NCBI RefSeq assembly: GCF_018139145.2
Contig: NC_059476.1
Location: 14,625,001-14,689,000, forward strand
Origin: Gymnogyps californianus
Taxonomy: Eukaryota; Chordata; Aves; Accipitriformes; Cathartidae
DNA length: 64,000 bases
Direction of reading: 5' to 3'
Shown here: positions 13,443 through 25,475 of the stretch, one piece after another
Layout: the number at the start of each line of letters is the position of its first letter
Position numbering within the stretch: position 1 is the stretch's first letter
The notes under the pieces: generated by a model
Databases searched by the model: none
Seen by the model: the letters and a program-made list of their open reading frames with translations, nothing else
What the model was told of the DNA's origin: nothing
Position numbers and translations under genes: made by a program

Positions 13443-15950
13443 GGTGATTTGTAGCATCTTATGATTAGGCAGACTTCAACAGGAATAGCTAATTGTCCTG
13501 TTGGTGTGGAGACAAGGACAATATTGAAGCATGGATGGGTGAGGATGCATGTTGTAAGCATAAGCAAAACTTGCATAAAAGATAGTTCTTTAACTATGTT
13601 CTAGTAGTTTCCCATGGTATGGGTTGTGGATAATACTTGCTTAATTCTTTTGCTTTTTATTAAAGCCTTTTGGGGAGAGGACTGGGAATACAATTAAAGG
13701 CAAGAACATGGTTTTTAGAATCAAAGTATTTTTGTCATTTATTCACTCTCCAGTGTCACCAATCTATTTGACAGTTGTCTTACCGCGTGTATGTATGCAT
13801 GACAAGTAGAACCTTTCATCTCTTGGTATCTGTTGTAGCTCCATGCTGAAAATGCCTGAGAGTTATCAGAGCCTAGATGGATTCTGTGAGTGTAGAGACA
13901 TTTTGGCTATTGCAGCTAGGGATGCTGACAGATGCCAACCAAAGGGCCAACATATATGGTGAGAAAATTGCACTCCTACCTTAAAAATTCATATTCTTGG
14001 ATTAGTATAAAGGCAGGATTTGGAGTAATGCAGCAAAGCTCAAGCTGAGCTTGGTCTGGGCACAGTGGCTACAACTCCCTGTGTGCCTTCTGTGAGGCTC
14101 AAACTCCCTTTGAAGGGATGAGGGCTGATGAGTCTCCGTCTAGACATCCATGCCACATCAGCTTTAGAGTTGCATTTTGATGCCCAAGAGACAGGGACAT
14201 CTGCAAGGGTTAACTGAAGCTGTAAAGCACTGCCTAATTTTTACAGATGGTGTGAGTGCAAGAGCAAACCTCAGACTGGCTTGGCAGTGCACAGAGATAA
14301 CTTTACATAATTCCCTGCAGATGTTGCTACAGAATGGTTTTAATAATGAATTTTGAAGTCAAGCTCAACTCCAGCATAGAGGGAGAACTCAAAATAAATA
14401 CAATGTTTTGTTCTGTGTTTCAAAAGCAAGTTTTCTAACAACATTTCTGTGATGCTCTGGGTTGGGAAAGATGGCAGGGGAGGGGACAAGAGATAATTTG
14501 CACCATTATAGTCCTGACTTTCTGCAGACAAAGGCCCATCTGGCTAATTCATCTGTAAACCATGAACCTGAGGGTAGGGGGGAAAGGGTGGTGGGACCAA
14601 ATGGCAGCTGCCCTAATGCTTCTAATGAGGGGATGGTGCAGAGCAAGTACTTCATGACCAACCGGGCAGAGTTCTGCAGTTTGTGGCTGTCATGCGTGGA
14701 CTGTGTTATGGAACTTGTTTGCGCTTCAGCCATTTTCTGCTAGGAGTTTGTCAATTCTTGCACTATGCTGTAACTTCCTTTCTGTAGGGTTATGGCTTAG
14801 ATGTGCCATCGTAATTCAGATTTTTGCCTCATAAGGAGTGAGCTGCCTCTGCAATGTCTGCTCGGCCACTCTAAGACCTTGCACATCTTGCTTGTGAGCA
14901 TCCATTTTTTACTTCTCTGCTGCTGACGGGTGCTGCTTGGAAGTTTCTCAGGCTTCTCAGTTCTTCAGGCTGTTTAAGTAAAAGATACTTTTTTTTTTAC
15001 TTTTTTTTTTACTCCAATGAGCTGCATTAAAGCCTTTCTTTCATCCTTCTGAGAAGCAAGCTTGAAATGGGAGAAGAGAATTTCAGAGCAGGGGCTGGCT
15101 TTCTCTGAACCTGGACAAATGCTGCTGATTTCTCAGTAGTTATGGAGGTTTCTCATTTATACTTTACCCTTGCACATAGTTTATAAAGGAAATCTTTAGA
15201 AAGAAATGATAATTTTCATGAGTTCTGTGGTGATTAGGAGCTTTAGTCTTAGTGATGGCTTGAAGAATCAAAGCAGCTTAAAACCTCACTTATACTGTTG
15301 CATGCTCTGTCTGCACGTTGCAATGGATTTGGTAGAGTTACTTGACTGTAACCTACCTCAAATGCGACTTGACCTCCAACTGGTACACGGGAGCCTGTTT
15401 GTAAGATTAGTGGAGTCGTGAGGTTTCCCTGCTGAGGCCTTTCAGGAGATGGGAGTGGCAGCAGGGAGGCATGGTGATACGAGGGAGGCATATGTATACC
15501 CAGACGTGGGGATGAGGGGTTGCCTTTCAGTAGGGAGCCCTGTTTAGATGGATGGAGGCTCAACTACCCTATGGCCCCAAACACAAGACCTTAAACTCAG
15601 CTCTGAGGCCATGATGCAGCTCAGTGAGCCAAACCAGAAGAGCTGTATTGCGAAATGGGCTAGCACTGGGTTGGCGTCAAGGCTGTGCGATCCAGCCCTC
15701 CAAAGACCAGGTTTTACCGTGGCTTGCATTTGGACCAAGCACACGTCAAGTGTAGGCAAGTCCTTTTTGTGCAATTGTGTTTAATTTCTTTCTGAGGAAG
15801 AGTTTACATAAACTATTCCAGTCTAATTGATATCAGCTGAAAGCCAGCTTCTGACATTTTGTGCCTAATTATAAGTGTACGTTAAACTGTGTTTGCTACC
15901 CACGTCAGTATGTTACTACTAAAATAAGGAACAACCATGAAAATGGACTT

Positions 15951-16020
15951 GGCAGTTCTAGGTTAACGGTTGAACTTGATGATCTTAAAGGTCCTTTCCA
16001 ACCCAAATGATTGTATGATG
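15951..16020 (+). mobile_element. CR1 LINE, 5'-truncated 3' tail
   Basis: The segment contains the signature CR1 3' end: GGCAGTTCTAGGTT, then AACTTGATGATCTTAAAGGT, then CCTTTCCAACCCAAATGATT and a short TGTATGATG end. CR1 retroposons are typically short and 5'-truncated and end in short ATTCTATG-like repeats; only one such unit, altered, is left here. The copy sits in sense orientation in the SH3PXD2A intron and has no coding capacity. It is the only clear CR1 copy I recognise in 64 kb, consistent with the low repeat density of bird genomes. Confidence 0.85.
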
Positions 16021-17230
16021 TGTTTTTGAAACTGTCTGGCAGATCCTGCATGTTCGCTGCTGTGGGCTTCGTGGCAGGAGAATCCACCCCCTGCTGAGGG
16101 GGAATAACTAAATTTAAACTTTCCAACCATGAGCCTTGTGAAGCAAAGTTTCCAAACCTCTGCTGGGCCAGAAAATGGAAAGCCATGTCTGAATTTTGAA
16201 AGTAAATAAATAGAGCTACCTAGCAGCTGTGCAGTGGCAAGCGAGGGATTTGTCGCTTGGGGCACATTGTCTCCCAGCCACAGGCCCCAGGGAGGAAAAC
16301 AAGGGTTTGTAACTACTGTCCTCTGGTAAAATCGTCCGTGACAGGATTTGGAATGAACTTGGGTGACTTTTAGCATGAACACTTGAGCATTGTTTCAGCT
16401 GGTTTCTTTCCTCCCCCCCCCCCTTTAAAGAAAGTTGTGTGTTGCATGGTGGCAGAGCCCAGCGAAGCCTCCCTTCCCCTTGCTGGGCCCAGGGCTGCGG
16501 CCTCTCAGCTGTGGGAGGGCTGTGTGGCCGTCACACAACTCGGGGCTTTGCCCCACCATAAATTAACTAGTTTTTGTGCCCCATCTATTTACAGACCAAG
16601 CTGGCTCATCCCTGCCTTTGCTCATCACAGGCAGGCTTGGAAGTCTCCTGTGAAATTTGTTGGGTTTATGACAGCCATTGAAGTCTGTAAACTGTTTTGA
16701 GGTGCATGTACAGAAATAGCTATTTTCTCAGCTCCCTTTGGGGAGGCTGAAAGTCTGGTGTTGAACAATAGTTTGCATTGTCCTGACAAAGCAACTTGCA
16801 TTTTTGGGGGAGACTGGGAGATGGCGGAAAACAACAGAAATGGTTTACCTGCTTGGCTTTTTATTGTCCTGTATCTTAACCCTGACCTTACCTGCATGGA
16901 GCAGAATCTAGTTGTATTCGTATCTGAGAGCAGCAAGCTCTTGGGTGAGTGAGTCTACATCAAAACCAGCAGAGAATTCAATAAATCTATGTAGCCAAGC
17001 AAGAAAAGAGGCAAGGATAGTTATGGTTGGGATGCATTTAACCTAAAGATGGCTCACCTATAATTTTATTCATCCATCCATGGATGTGACCTAAAGGTTA
17101 TATCCGTATAGTTGGTGAATACTTAACATTTTTTGTAGATAGTGCTGACTCAGTGCCACCTTCTCAGTAGCATCTTGCTATTCTTGTTCCTCTTAATGTT
17201 GACTGAGCAACTTCTTTTACTACTTCTTGT

Positions 17231-17232
<2 letters not shown>

Positions 17233-17278
<46 letters not shown>

Positions 17279-17346
17279 TACGTACCTGGAATCCCAAAAT
17301 GGAACCAGAGATGACTCTGACATCAACACATCCAAACTTGGGGAAG
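17233..17346 (+). CDS. SH3PXD2A: SH3PXD2A exon: second half of SH3 domain 1
   Basis: This coding exon belongs to the TKS5 scaffold, which binds membrane phosphoinositides through its PX domain and recruits actin regulators and ADAM proteases through its SH3 domains at podosomes and invadopodia. It opens in phase 1 (last two bases of Gly), reads GWWFVST, then [12 protein letters not shown], and ends in the linker [13 protein letters not shown]; the final G is the first base of a split codon. The paired Trp, the GWVP turn and the ATYL end are the SH3 ligand-groove and 3-10-helix signature. The acceptor is TTGTAG at 17227-17232 and the donor GTATGG at 17347. The match to vertebrate TKS5 is close to identity. 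The first half of this SH3 lies on an exon before the window. Confidence 0.95.
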
Positions 17347-17805
17347 GTATGGAAAGCTTTTTGTTATCAAGGGGAAACTGGTATTCACTTGCATTATGCT
17401 TTTCGCCCCATAGGAAAATTTTGAAAACTCTTGCTGCCACTTGTGGCTGTTAATTCAGTGCAGTAACCTCTTCTCCCATCCTGTATCAGTAAATAAATTG
17501 TTGCAGAAGAAATTGGAGTGAAGTACTATGCCTGTAATCCCTTTGTGACCAGCTTGGGCTGTCAGTGTGACAAAAGGTTCAAAAGCTGAGATGATGCTTG
17601 TTCTAATACCCTTAAAAAGCATACAGACAACTTATGTGCAAGTCCAAGCAGTATGTTCTGGTAGAGGTCTTGGACTGTCATGTCCGTGGAAGGAGAGAAC
17701 TTGCATGGCTTGTTTGCAGCAATTATACAAGTGAGAGCTTTTAATTGGAAGAAGATGCTTTTAGAGCCACAGGCCATTAAAAGGAGTGAGATTTAAATTT
17801 AATGG

Positions 17806-17839
17806 TTGCTTCTCATTACAATTTGCTTCTCATTACAAT
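17806..17839. repeat. 17-bp tandem duplication
   Basis: The unit TTGCTTCTCATTACAAT occurs twice back to back with no mismatch, followed by a T-run. It looks like a recent local duplication in the intron. Confidence 0.9.
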
Positions 17840-20434
17840 TTTTTTTTAATTAATCCTTGAAACTAGTTTCACTGCTGTTTGTGGTCTATGATTGTGTGGA
17901 AAGGTAACTTTATTCAGTGTGGTCTCATTCTGTTAAAACTGAGATGGCATTTGTCATGTATATGTATTTAGCTGCACTGGTTTTTGGCTAAAGATGCTTA
18001 ATTCAGGTTCCAGAAATGGAATAGTATAACCTCACATGTTCCTTTGTTCCATTTTGAAAGACTAACCACATCTTAATGAACTTCTCATGTAGCAACTGTG
18101 TACAAAGGACACTTTTATTATTATTTGCTCCATTCTAATGAATCTCTTGCTAAATTTCTAGGTGCTCTTGATGTGACACTTATGTAAAACGTATGTGGAA
18201 GCTCAGCTGACCTTTCCTTAGCACAGGCAGGAGGCTTAGAGATGTGTTGGGGTGACCATCTGCCCATTAAGGTAGCACACAGGCAAAACATAACTTAGTG
18301 CTGGGCCCCAGGGGTGACATCTGTGGCTTATTGAAATCTTTGGCTCTGTAACTCATTTTTCCCTGCTCAAAGCTACCCATATCCTGGGTCACTTAGGGTT
18401 TAGAGACAGACTGGCTGTAGACTGGTAGGCCGGGAACCAGTCTGGTATGATGCAACATTTTTGCATCCGCTAAGGCAGTTAGTAAAGTTTCCCTGTTAGT
18501 AAAGAACAAAATCTTACTGCTCTTTTCTGAAAGAGTTGAAGAATGCCTTGTCTGTTGGTCCGTAGCTTCCTCCCTTTTCCTGACTCTTAAATATGGTGCA
18601 TGCTTGACAGCCTTATTGCTTAAAGTGCTTTCATTTCAAGCTCTCCTCCGCCTTTCATGTTGCCCTCTGGAGTGTACTCCGCACAGGGCTGTTGCCACAC
18701 AGCAGTCTTTCCTGGGTAATGGAAAATCCATCATATGTTCCTTATCTTTTTTCCTCTCAGTCCCCCTTAATCCATTACACTGCTCTCCTCAGCTATGGTC
18801 AGCAGTCGTGCTCCCTGCCTTACTCCAAATCCAGATATGCTGAAACCTGAGACTGTTCTTCCCTTTCTGTTCAGTTCCATCTCAGTGACAAATCTAATTG
18901 CATTACCTCCGCAGCTGCTTTGATGTGCCCCAGCTTTCGCTCGCTTTTAGTAACCTTGTTTTATGTTATTAACAACATAAGCTGAGACTTTTGTTCTTTG
19001 TTTTTCCCCCCTCCAGTTCCTCTTTACTTGGGCTATTTTTCTCCTAATAGTTATTCCGTAAGAGAGGAAAGAACAACTCAGATTCACTCTCTTAAAGAAA
19101 AGTGTATAAAAGTGAACATACTTGCACAGAAAACTTGCCAACTCTTTCTCAGTAGGCAGAAGGAAGGGGCTCCAATATAACTGAGGAGGAGGGCACTTTA
19201 AATGGATGAAGTGCCCTAGCCCCTGGATTTAGAGTTCATACAAGTTTCAGAGTGACTCCTGGAGATGCTGACTTCCTGCAACTGTGCGATCTGTGTTCTG
19301 CCTACTTTGAAAGGGTAGAAACACTAATGTAGGGAGCTTTCTGTATCAGCCTCTTGGCGCTCTCCATTTGCAGTGGGCCTGGAGCAAGTCCACAAGCCAG
19401 GCAGACTCAGAGGTCTGCTCTGCTGTGGCAGGCCCTTGTAAAGATAAGGAGGTGTTGAATGCAAGTTACTAATAATGCTGCCTCTACATAGCAGTAATAT
19501 TTCCATGTGTCTCTGTTTAAATAGTCTGTTCCCTGAGAAAGACAAAAGTGTTTCCTCCCTGTGTCTGAGCCTGCATAACATCTTTTGTCAGGATGAGGGT
19601 AGGTAGTCGACTGCTACCTGGGCCTGTGTTTAGACCAACACCATCTTACAAGGCTTGGAAAACATTCAGAAAGCAATCTAAAGAAACATTCACAGCCACA
19701 GGAGCTGTTAAAGTAAAGATCTTAAAATGGCCTCTGGAACGGTTTAGACACTTGTTGATAAAAACCTTTCTGATGACTGTGGCATGACCAACCAAGTCAA
19801 GTCTGGGATCAAATGGCAAAATTCAGTATTGTTGAGGAGAAAAAAACCTGACTCATACAAAAGCATCATTGTGATATAAAAGGGCTATCACTGGGGATAG
19901 TCATATGTTGCAAGGAGGACACGGTGTGGTGGATCTGTGTGACCCACTGTGTTCAAGGGGTGCTCCCAGATGGCTGAATCCTCCAAACTCCTGGTGTGAG
20001 CAAGGAGCTGTGGGTGACTGCTCTGTGTTGACACATGAAGCAAATTTCTATCCCTTCCACAACCCTCCTTCCTGCAAGCCTTTAAGTTCAACATCTTTCA
20101 TTTCCTCCCTTCTTGTATAAAAACCTCCTAATGCAGGCAGCCTTACTGTGAATTTAGCTTTAGTTTCTCTCTCTGCTAAAATCTGTATGTCTAGTGAAGT
20201 GTCCTGTGTTGCCTCTTGTGTAGCGTGTGTGTAACTGGTGGTCTAATGTCCTATTGATTTGGAGAAAGCCACCAGGTTAAACCAATTGGTAAGAAAAACA
20301 CTACTAGTAAGGAGTGAAGACAGCTCATCTTCTGTGCCACCATGGGCTTCCAAGAAGATCACTGATTTCCGTGAGCCAAAACCACAGTGATCTATAAACT
20401 TGAAATCCACCTCCTCTGAAAATTTGTGGTGGTT

Positions 20435-20457
20435 CTTTGACCCACGTGGGGTCAAAG
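20435..20457. repeat. Perfect inverted repeat with central E-box
   Basis: Two 9-bp arms, CTTTGACCC and GGGTCAAAG, flank a 5-bp spacer, and CACGTG at 20443-20448 straddles the centre. The arms contain TGACCC and GGGTCA, which resemble nuclear-receptor half-sites in everted orientation with an ACGTG spacer. The right arm continues as GGGTCAAAGGGA, close to a DR1 (HNF4/COUP-TF/RXR-type) element. Regulatory function is inferred only from these motifs. Confidence 0.6.
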
Positions 20458-21653
20458 GGAAAGTACAGAGTACCACAAACTACACATTGTGTCTGTTCAA
20501 CACCACTCGCCACACCTCCACTTAGGGTGACTAGGGAAGGTTTTGGGCCTTACACAAAGGAGAAATTGAGGAGAGTGAGCTGGGTGCAGAAGTCTGGTCT
20601 AAGCCCCTGACAGATATAAAGGGCAAAAAGGCAAAAGCCACTTTTAGGGGAAGATAATTTTTCACTTGTTCGAGTAATCATTCCCCAATCCAATAATTTT
20701 GCTGTGCCTGATTGTATACAGAACATAGTTCTAGAAGACAATCGTGTTTACTCTCATGAGTATAAGGGTATATTCCCCAAATGAGGGCACATAAGCAGAA
20801 TTGAGTGATTATTAATGATGTGATATCAGAGTTTATGAACAGCTTCCCAGCATTACTAGCAAAACAGTTGTGTTTGCACCCTAGCAATAGCTGAAGTGTA
20901 ATATTTTGTGTTGCTTTGTGGCAGCACCAAGCACCCTGGCAGTAGTTGCCAAACTAGCATGGAAGCCCTTGAATGGAAAAAGGCAAGTGTTTGTCTGTGT
21001 TCCTGTGCCAATCCAGTGGTTCCTGTGTCATTCACACCTTCACAAGCAGAAGAAGGAACTGAGTACAGTTCTATGTACGCGATCCAGAAAACAAGTGGTG
21101 TCCTCTGTGCACAGCTGCTCTCACAATGCCATTTCCATAGGTGTCTTGTCTTTGTTTATATTTTAAGCATAAATTATTGTTTCAGTGTGTAACTTATTCT
21201 CAATTCTGGCTTGTTAGCTTCTTGAGCCTGCTCAATAATTGCAAGGTTAGGTTTTTCCTTATATTTGTAATCAGTATATTAGAAGTTTAGATCATGAGAA
21301 TTAGCTGTGGCAGTGATTGTGAGTCACGTGTTGCAAGCATGGAGACATCAGGCACCTTTCATTTGGGTTCTGTTCCTGAGTACTGCTGTTACAAATGAAC
21401 TCACATAAGAGAAGCTGCCTTTTTGTTTTTCCCCCTGGATTTTGTTTATAGTGTGATAACTTGCTTAGAGAGGGTTAGAGCCCTGTTGGGTTTGATGTCA
21501 TATGCAATAGACTGAATTCTCCAAAGATCATGCAGCCTAAGTAGGAGATGCAACAGCAATGATGTTGAGCTGTCCTGCCACTGCAGCCTCCTTGGACAGG
21601 TTGTCTTCGGTTGTGCAGCTTGTTTTGGGGTGTGTGTATGTTTTTGTTTGGTC

Positions 21654-21675
21654 TTTTTTTTTTTTTTTTTTTTTT
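21654..21675. repeat. Poly(T) tract, 22 T
   Basis: An uninterrupted T-run lies about 250 bp upstream of the cassette exon. In the transcript it is a U-rich stretch of the kind bound by PTB, TIA1 or ELAVL proteins. A role in splicing is inference. Confidence 0.85.
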
Positions 21676-21876
21676 GGAAAGGCCGTAGCAAGGGTGGCAA
21701 TTTGTGACAGTTCTAGGTTATTCATGTTGCTCAGGCTCAAGAAGCTAACTTGTTCCACTGTACTATATAAACTAAAACAAAATGTCTGCATCCCACCTAA
21801 CCCATTCTTGCTAACAAGACCAGTGCTTGTAAATGCCATGTTTTGTTTTTATTCCTCACCCTCCCATCATTTTTTC

Positions 21877-21895
21877 TTTTTTTTTTTTTTTTTTT
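21877..21895. repeat. Poly(T) tract, 19 T, in the polypyrimidine region of the cassette exon
   Basis: A T-run interrupted only at its ends lies 32-50 bp upstream of the exon start at 21927. It forms the distal part of a very long pyrimidine tract; the bases closest to the acceptor are less pyrimidine-rich (CCATGTTCCAAACTAG). Confidence 0.85.
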
Positions 21896-21926
21896 GTTTT
21901 TTGTTTCCATCCATGTTCCAAACTAG

Positions 21927-22010
21927 TTTCTAAGCGACGCAAGGCTCACCTGAGACGCCTGGACCGGCGATGGACGCTGGGCGGGATAGTCAACAGGCAG
22001 CAGAGTCGAG
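21927..22010 (+). CDS. SH3PXD2A: SH3PXD2A symmetric cassette exon (28 codons, Arg/Lys-rich)
   Basis: This 84-nt exon encodes an insert between SH3-1 and SH3-2. Phase 1 at both ends means it can be included or skipped without changing frame. Its peptide reads VSKRRKAHLRRLDRRWTLGG, then IVNRQQSR, and is strongly basic. The same insert is known from the longer TKS5 isoform in mammals, with only a few substitutions, so it is under clear constraint. The acceptor is AACTAG after a T-rich tract and the donor GTGAAT. If skipped, the G ending the previous exon joins AA of the next exon to give Glu, so both isoforms read through. The basic cluster may bind acidic lipids or alter the spacing of the tandem SH3 pair; that is inference. 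Confidence 0.93.
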
Positions 22011-24929
22011 GTGAATTAATAGCTTCCTATGGCACCAGCCCCTAAGGGTGCACCAAAAGCCATGCTTCAGCTTCGGCTGTTGTGCGCCGGGGTCTGCATC
22101 TTTGGCACTCTGGTAGAGAGAGGCCGAAGCTCTAGAGTTCAGGTGTGGATTTTGTACATGACAGCTTGAGGGTGTCTTGGAGCCAGGGTTAGGTACCCCA
22201 AGAGGTGGAGGCTAATAACCAAGGGTAACTCTGCAGTCTGACTCCTCATGCTGCTTGGGGAAGCTCACATCTGTTGTGTTTTAACTTTGGGCATATTTGT
22301 ACTCAGTCTTTCCTACCTCAGTAAGGACAAATGATACTTTCAGGGCTATTAAAATGAGAAGAATGCCAAAAAGCCATGGTCAGAGATGTGTGCACTGGAA
22401 AAGTGCTTGGGTGGAAAGATGAGAATCATTCCAGTTTCAGTCCCCTCTCTTCCTTGCAAGCAGTGCTTGGTACTAAAGACAGACTTCTTCAGAACTTTTG
22501 GGAGCTTTTGGTGTCAGTCATAAGTGTTTAAAATACCAACAGTAGCAGCATAATGATAGTAGGAGCTACTTATTTTGCATTGTCAAACTCTGCCAGACAC
22601 TTCCTCACAATTTAACTGGGAGAATTTCTGGGAATCGGTTTTCTAAACAATTTGTTTACTATTTTAAACAAATACATCCTTTCATATTCATACAATATTG
22701 CAAACAAAACTCTATAAAATATTAAGAATGCATGATCAGTCCCTTAGCATAGTCGACTGGTAAGACTCAAGGACCTAAGTTGCATTCCCAGGTTTTCCCT
22801 CTTGCACTCTTATGCCCACCATCTGTGTGCATCTTCTCCAGACCTACCCTCTGATGAGTGTCACAGTGTCTTCCCTGGCAGTCTTCCCCACCATCGGCTC
22901 CCCTAGTCTCTTCCATCCCTGCCTCTTTCTTGCTCCATAACAGTTTCTTCCCTATTAGGCCCAAGCAATGCTGGGTTTTTGAGCATGTTGGAGAATATGT
23001 GCTTTATCTCAAACTAGATCTTGGCACTTGAACTTGGCACAAACTGCAGCATCTCAAGCTTTGGGGCACACTCCTTGGCTGAGCTGCTTCTATAAGCTCT
23101 CTCCAATGCCTTTCAGCCACAGCTAGCCAGGCTGGCTAAAAATAAGCTGTTTAAAGTCATCTAAAATAGTAGGTTAGGAGCTCTTACAAGAGCAGGCTCA
23201 CTGGAAGTAAAGAAGGTGATTTGAATGCTTGGGGACAGGTTGGAGACAGTGGCTTCATCATCTGGCATAGCTGTAGCCTGTACAGACATCTATGCCTTCC
23301 AAACTGCAGTTGTTGAAAGTATGAGTCTCTCTGGGTGTCCAGCCCACTGTTCTCTAACAGATCACAGTTTATGTGAGGTCAGGAGAGATTCTTTCTCCCT
23401 TCTTTCCCTCCCATCCCAGCCCAAAAGACTTCTAACAAGGCCAAATTTGGGTGGGTTTGCACTGAAATGACAGAATGCATGAAGTGTACACATGCACCCC
23501 CCTGCAAGTCCCTGCTCCAAAGCACAGAAGAACTAGAGCTGCTCAAACAGGAGGTTGCCAGAATTGTTCAACGCAGGCAAAACAACTTCCCCTCCCCCAC
23601 TTGGCCTCTTTCTTGGAAATACATTCAATTAAACATTTTGGCTGAAATTCTTCCCACCCAGCGATATTCTGCTTGAGATAGTCCCTGCTGTTGGAAGGGT
23701 TAGCTCTGAGAGTTCACTGGAGTTTAAAAGCAAGCTGTAAAGGATGCTTCCCTTTATATTTATGCTTGGGTACCACTAATAAGCATTTTTACCAACTACG
23801 TCTATGATAGAATCACTTAAAAGCCAGAACTGAAGGAATTAGCATTGTTTCTGAAGGCTAGGATTTTCTAAGTGACTTGAATATTAAAAACACTGGGAAA
23901 GCCTGAGTGCAGAAGGGAAAGGGTGTTTGCTTCCCTGTTAGAGACCGCCTAGTGGGGGAGAATCAGGGGTAACATGGCTTATTTATTTCTACCCTTTCCA
24001 AAGCCATTTGAAGAGGCTAAGCGTCCCTGAACTTCAGATATTTAGGAGAAATGTTACTGGCTCTGTGAATAAGAAACATGACAGACAAATTATTGAATAT
24101 CATGGTAGTGCTCCTTTTTAAAGCTGAAAAAAATCTGCAAAGAGAACAGCTGTAGTCTGTTTTTACAAAGAGAAACAGATGACGTTTGTTGCTGAACTTT
24201 TCTCTTTAAAATGGTCCATGGTGTGCCCAGATCTAAGAGATTACATTGGTTTATGTTTCTTATGTAGCTGCAGAACTTGGTTGTTTTTTAAATGTTAAAT
24301 GTTTTTAACTGTGGTACATTTTCTAAACTTTTGTCTCTACATTACGAAACTCCAATAATACAAATATGGATTGTGAGGAGAAGCTTGACAAACAAGAAGT
24401 TTGTAGTTTTCCTCAGTCCTAACACTTGTTAGACCTGCAAGCTGCAGAGTTCATGTTCTCTTGTACCGGGTAAAATGCTAATTCTACACATGCATTTATT
24501 TGGAAGTTCCCCTGGAAGAGGACTTAGGATTGTTTACAGGCTAATTTCAGGAGAAGTCATTTGTGCTATTACAGTTTGATTGGGAAAAGTGGGGGTTTAC
24601 ATGCCTGTTTTATATGCCAGATATCTGACATAAGTTATTGCTGCTTTGGTTTTGTGCCCAACACTTTCAACTGGAGCTGTTACAATGCAGGGAAGTACTT
24701 TAAAGTTAGTCATGTCAACAGTATAATGACATATGGGCTGAATTTCTGCCAAATGAGCCTATTATTTAAGAGTAGCTGCTAGCACAAGAAATAAGCTATT
24801 CAATGAAAGAGTTAAAGTTAGAACTTGGAAACTATAGGTCTTCCTACTGCTTGGCTACCTTATGGAGAGAGGGAGCTTGATGGGAAGAGATGGACAGGGC
24901 ATAGAGGGAAGGCAGCTATGTAACCCAGT

Positions 24930-24983
24930 GGTCTTGATACTTGAACCCCATCTTGAGTTGGTCTTGATACTTGAACCCCATCT
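24930..24983. repeat. 24-bp direct repeat at 30-bp period
   Basis: GGTCTTGATACTTGAACCCC plus ATCT occurs at 24930 and again at 24960 without mismatch, separated by TGAGTT. It is a partial tandem duplication of a 30-bp unit. Confidence 0.9.
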
Positions 24984-25457
24984 CCTAGCCCGGGTGGGTT
25001 GTTCTGCAGCCAGTTTTCTAGCTGTGGAAAGAGCCCTTGATCAGTACTGGTAATCCAGCCTGGCTGGTGTGCTCGTGCACTCTTGCCCCTTCCTGCATCC
25101 CACCAGAGCCACTTTGCCCTCTTTGGCAACGCCTTTGTTACCCACAGGACTTGTCCCTTTGTTTTCACTCTTTTTCCCTGCTTGTCCTTGATGCTGGTGA
25201 AATGTTTGTCACTCACAGCACAAGGCTGCTTTGCTGTGCTAAATCAAACCAGCACAGAGCGGCTTCAGACTTAGTTTGCTCTTTCTTTTCTTTTCTTTTT
25301 TTTTTTTCCCTCCTCTGTGCTCCAAGGAAGGTAGTAAATGTTTATTGCCCCTTGCTGGTTGAAGAAAGAGCATGTGCAATACAGAACTGCTTAGAAGAAA
25401 TATCATTATTGTTCTTTTCTATCTGTTGGCATGAGGTTTTCTGTTATTTTAAAAAAA

Positions 25458-25475
25458 GGGGGGGGGGGGGGGGGG
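25458..25475. repeat. Poly(G) tract, 18 G
   Basis: Seven A precede 18 uninterrupted G, then CGGAG. The G-run is on the transcribed sense strand, so the pre-mRNA could form a G-quadruplex. Length is likely polymorphic and difficult to sequence. Confidence 0.85.

Larger units (their letters stand above)
1..17232 (+). other. SH3PXD2A: SH3PXD2A intron (3' part) upstream of the first visible exon
   Basis: This is non-coding sequence ending in the acceptor AG at 17231-17232, preceded by a pyrimidine-rich tract. It belongs to the intron that interrupts SH3 domain 1; the intron is phase 1, because the exon opens with the last two bases of a glycine codon. I looked for the preceding exon, which should encode the PX-to-SH3 linker and the first half of SH3-1, and did not find it, so it lies before the window. 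The short open frames here have no recognisable domains and no coding-like splice context. Recognisable contents are a CR1 fragment near 15951-16020, a degenerate old repeat near 4824-4960, a (CA)n stretch near 10060-10079 and homopolymers. Confidence 0.85.
17347..21926 (+). other. SH3PXD2A: SH3PXD2A intron (phase 1) before the cassette exon
   Basis: The intron runs from donor GTATGG to acceptor AACTAG. It holds a 17-bp tandem duplication (17806-17839), a perfect 9-bp inverted repeat around an E-box (20435-20457), and two long T-runs just before the acceptor (21654-21675 and 21877-21895). I see no other exon. Confidence 0.85.

Noticed and set aside
15963..16382. 139-codon minus-strand open frame
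   Set aside because: It ends inside the antisense of the CR1 fragment and has no recognisable domain, so it is a chance frame.
17081..17095. CATCCATGGATG perfect 12-bp palindrome (near 17074-17085) as a protein-binding site
   Set aside because: Such short palindromes are expected by chance in a window of this size, and no known motif stands out.
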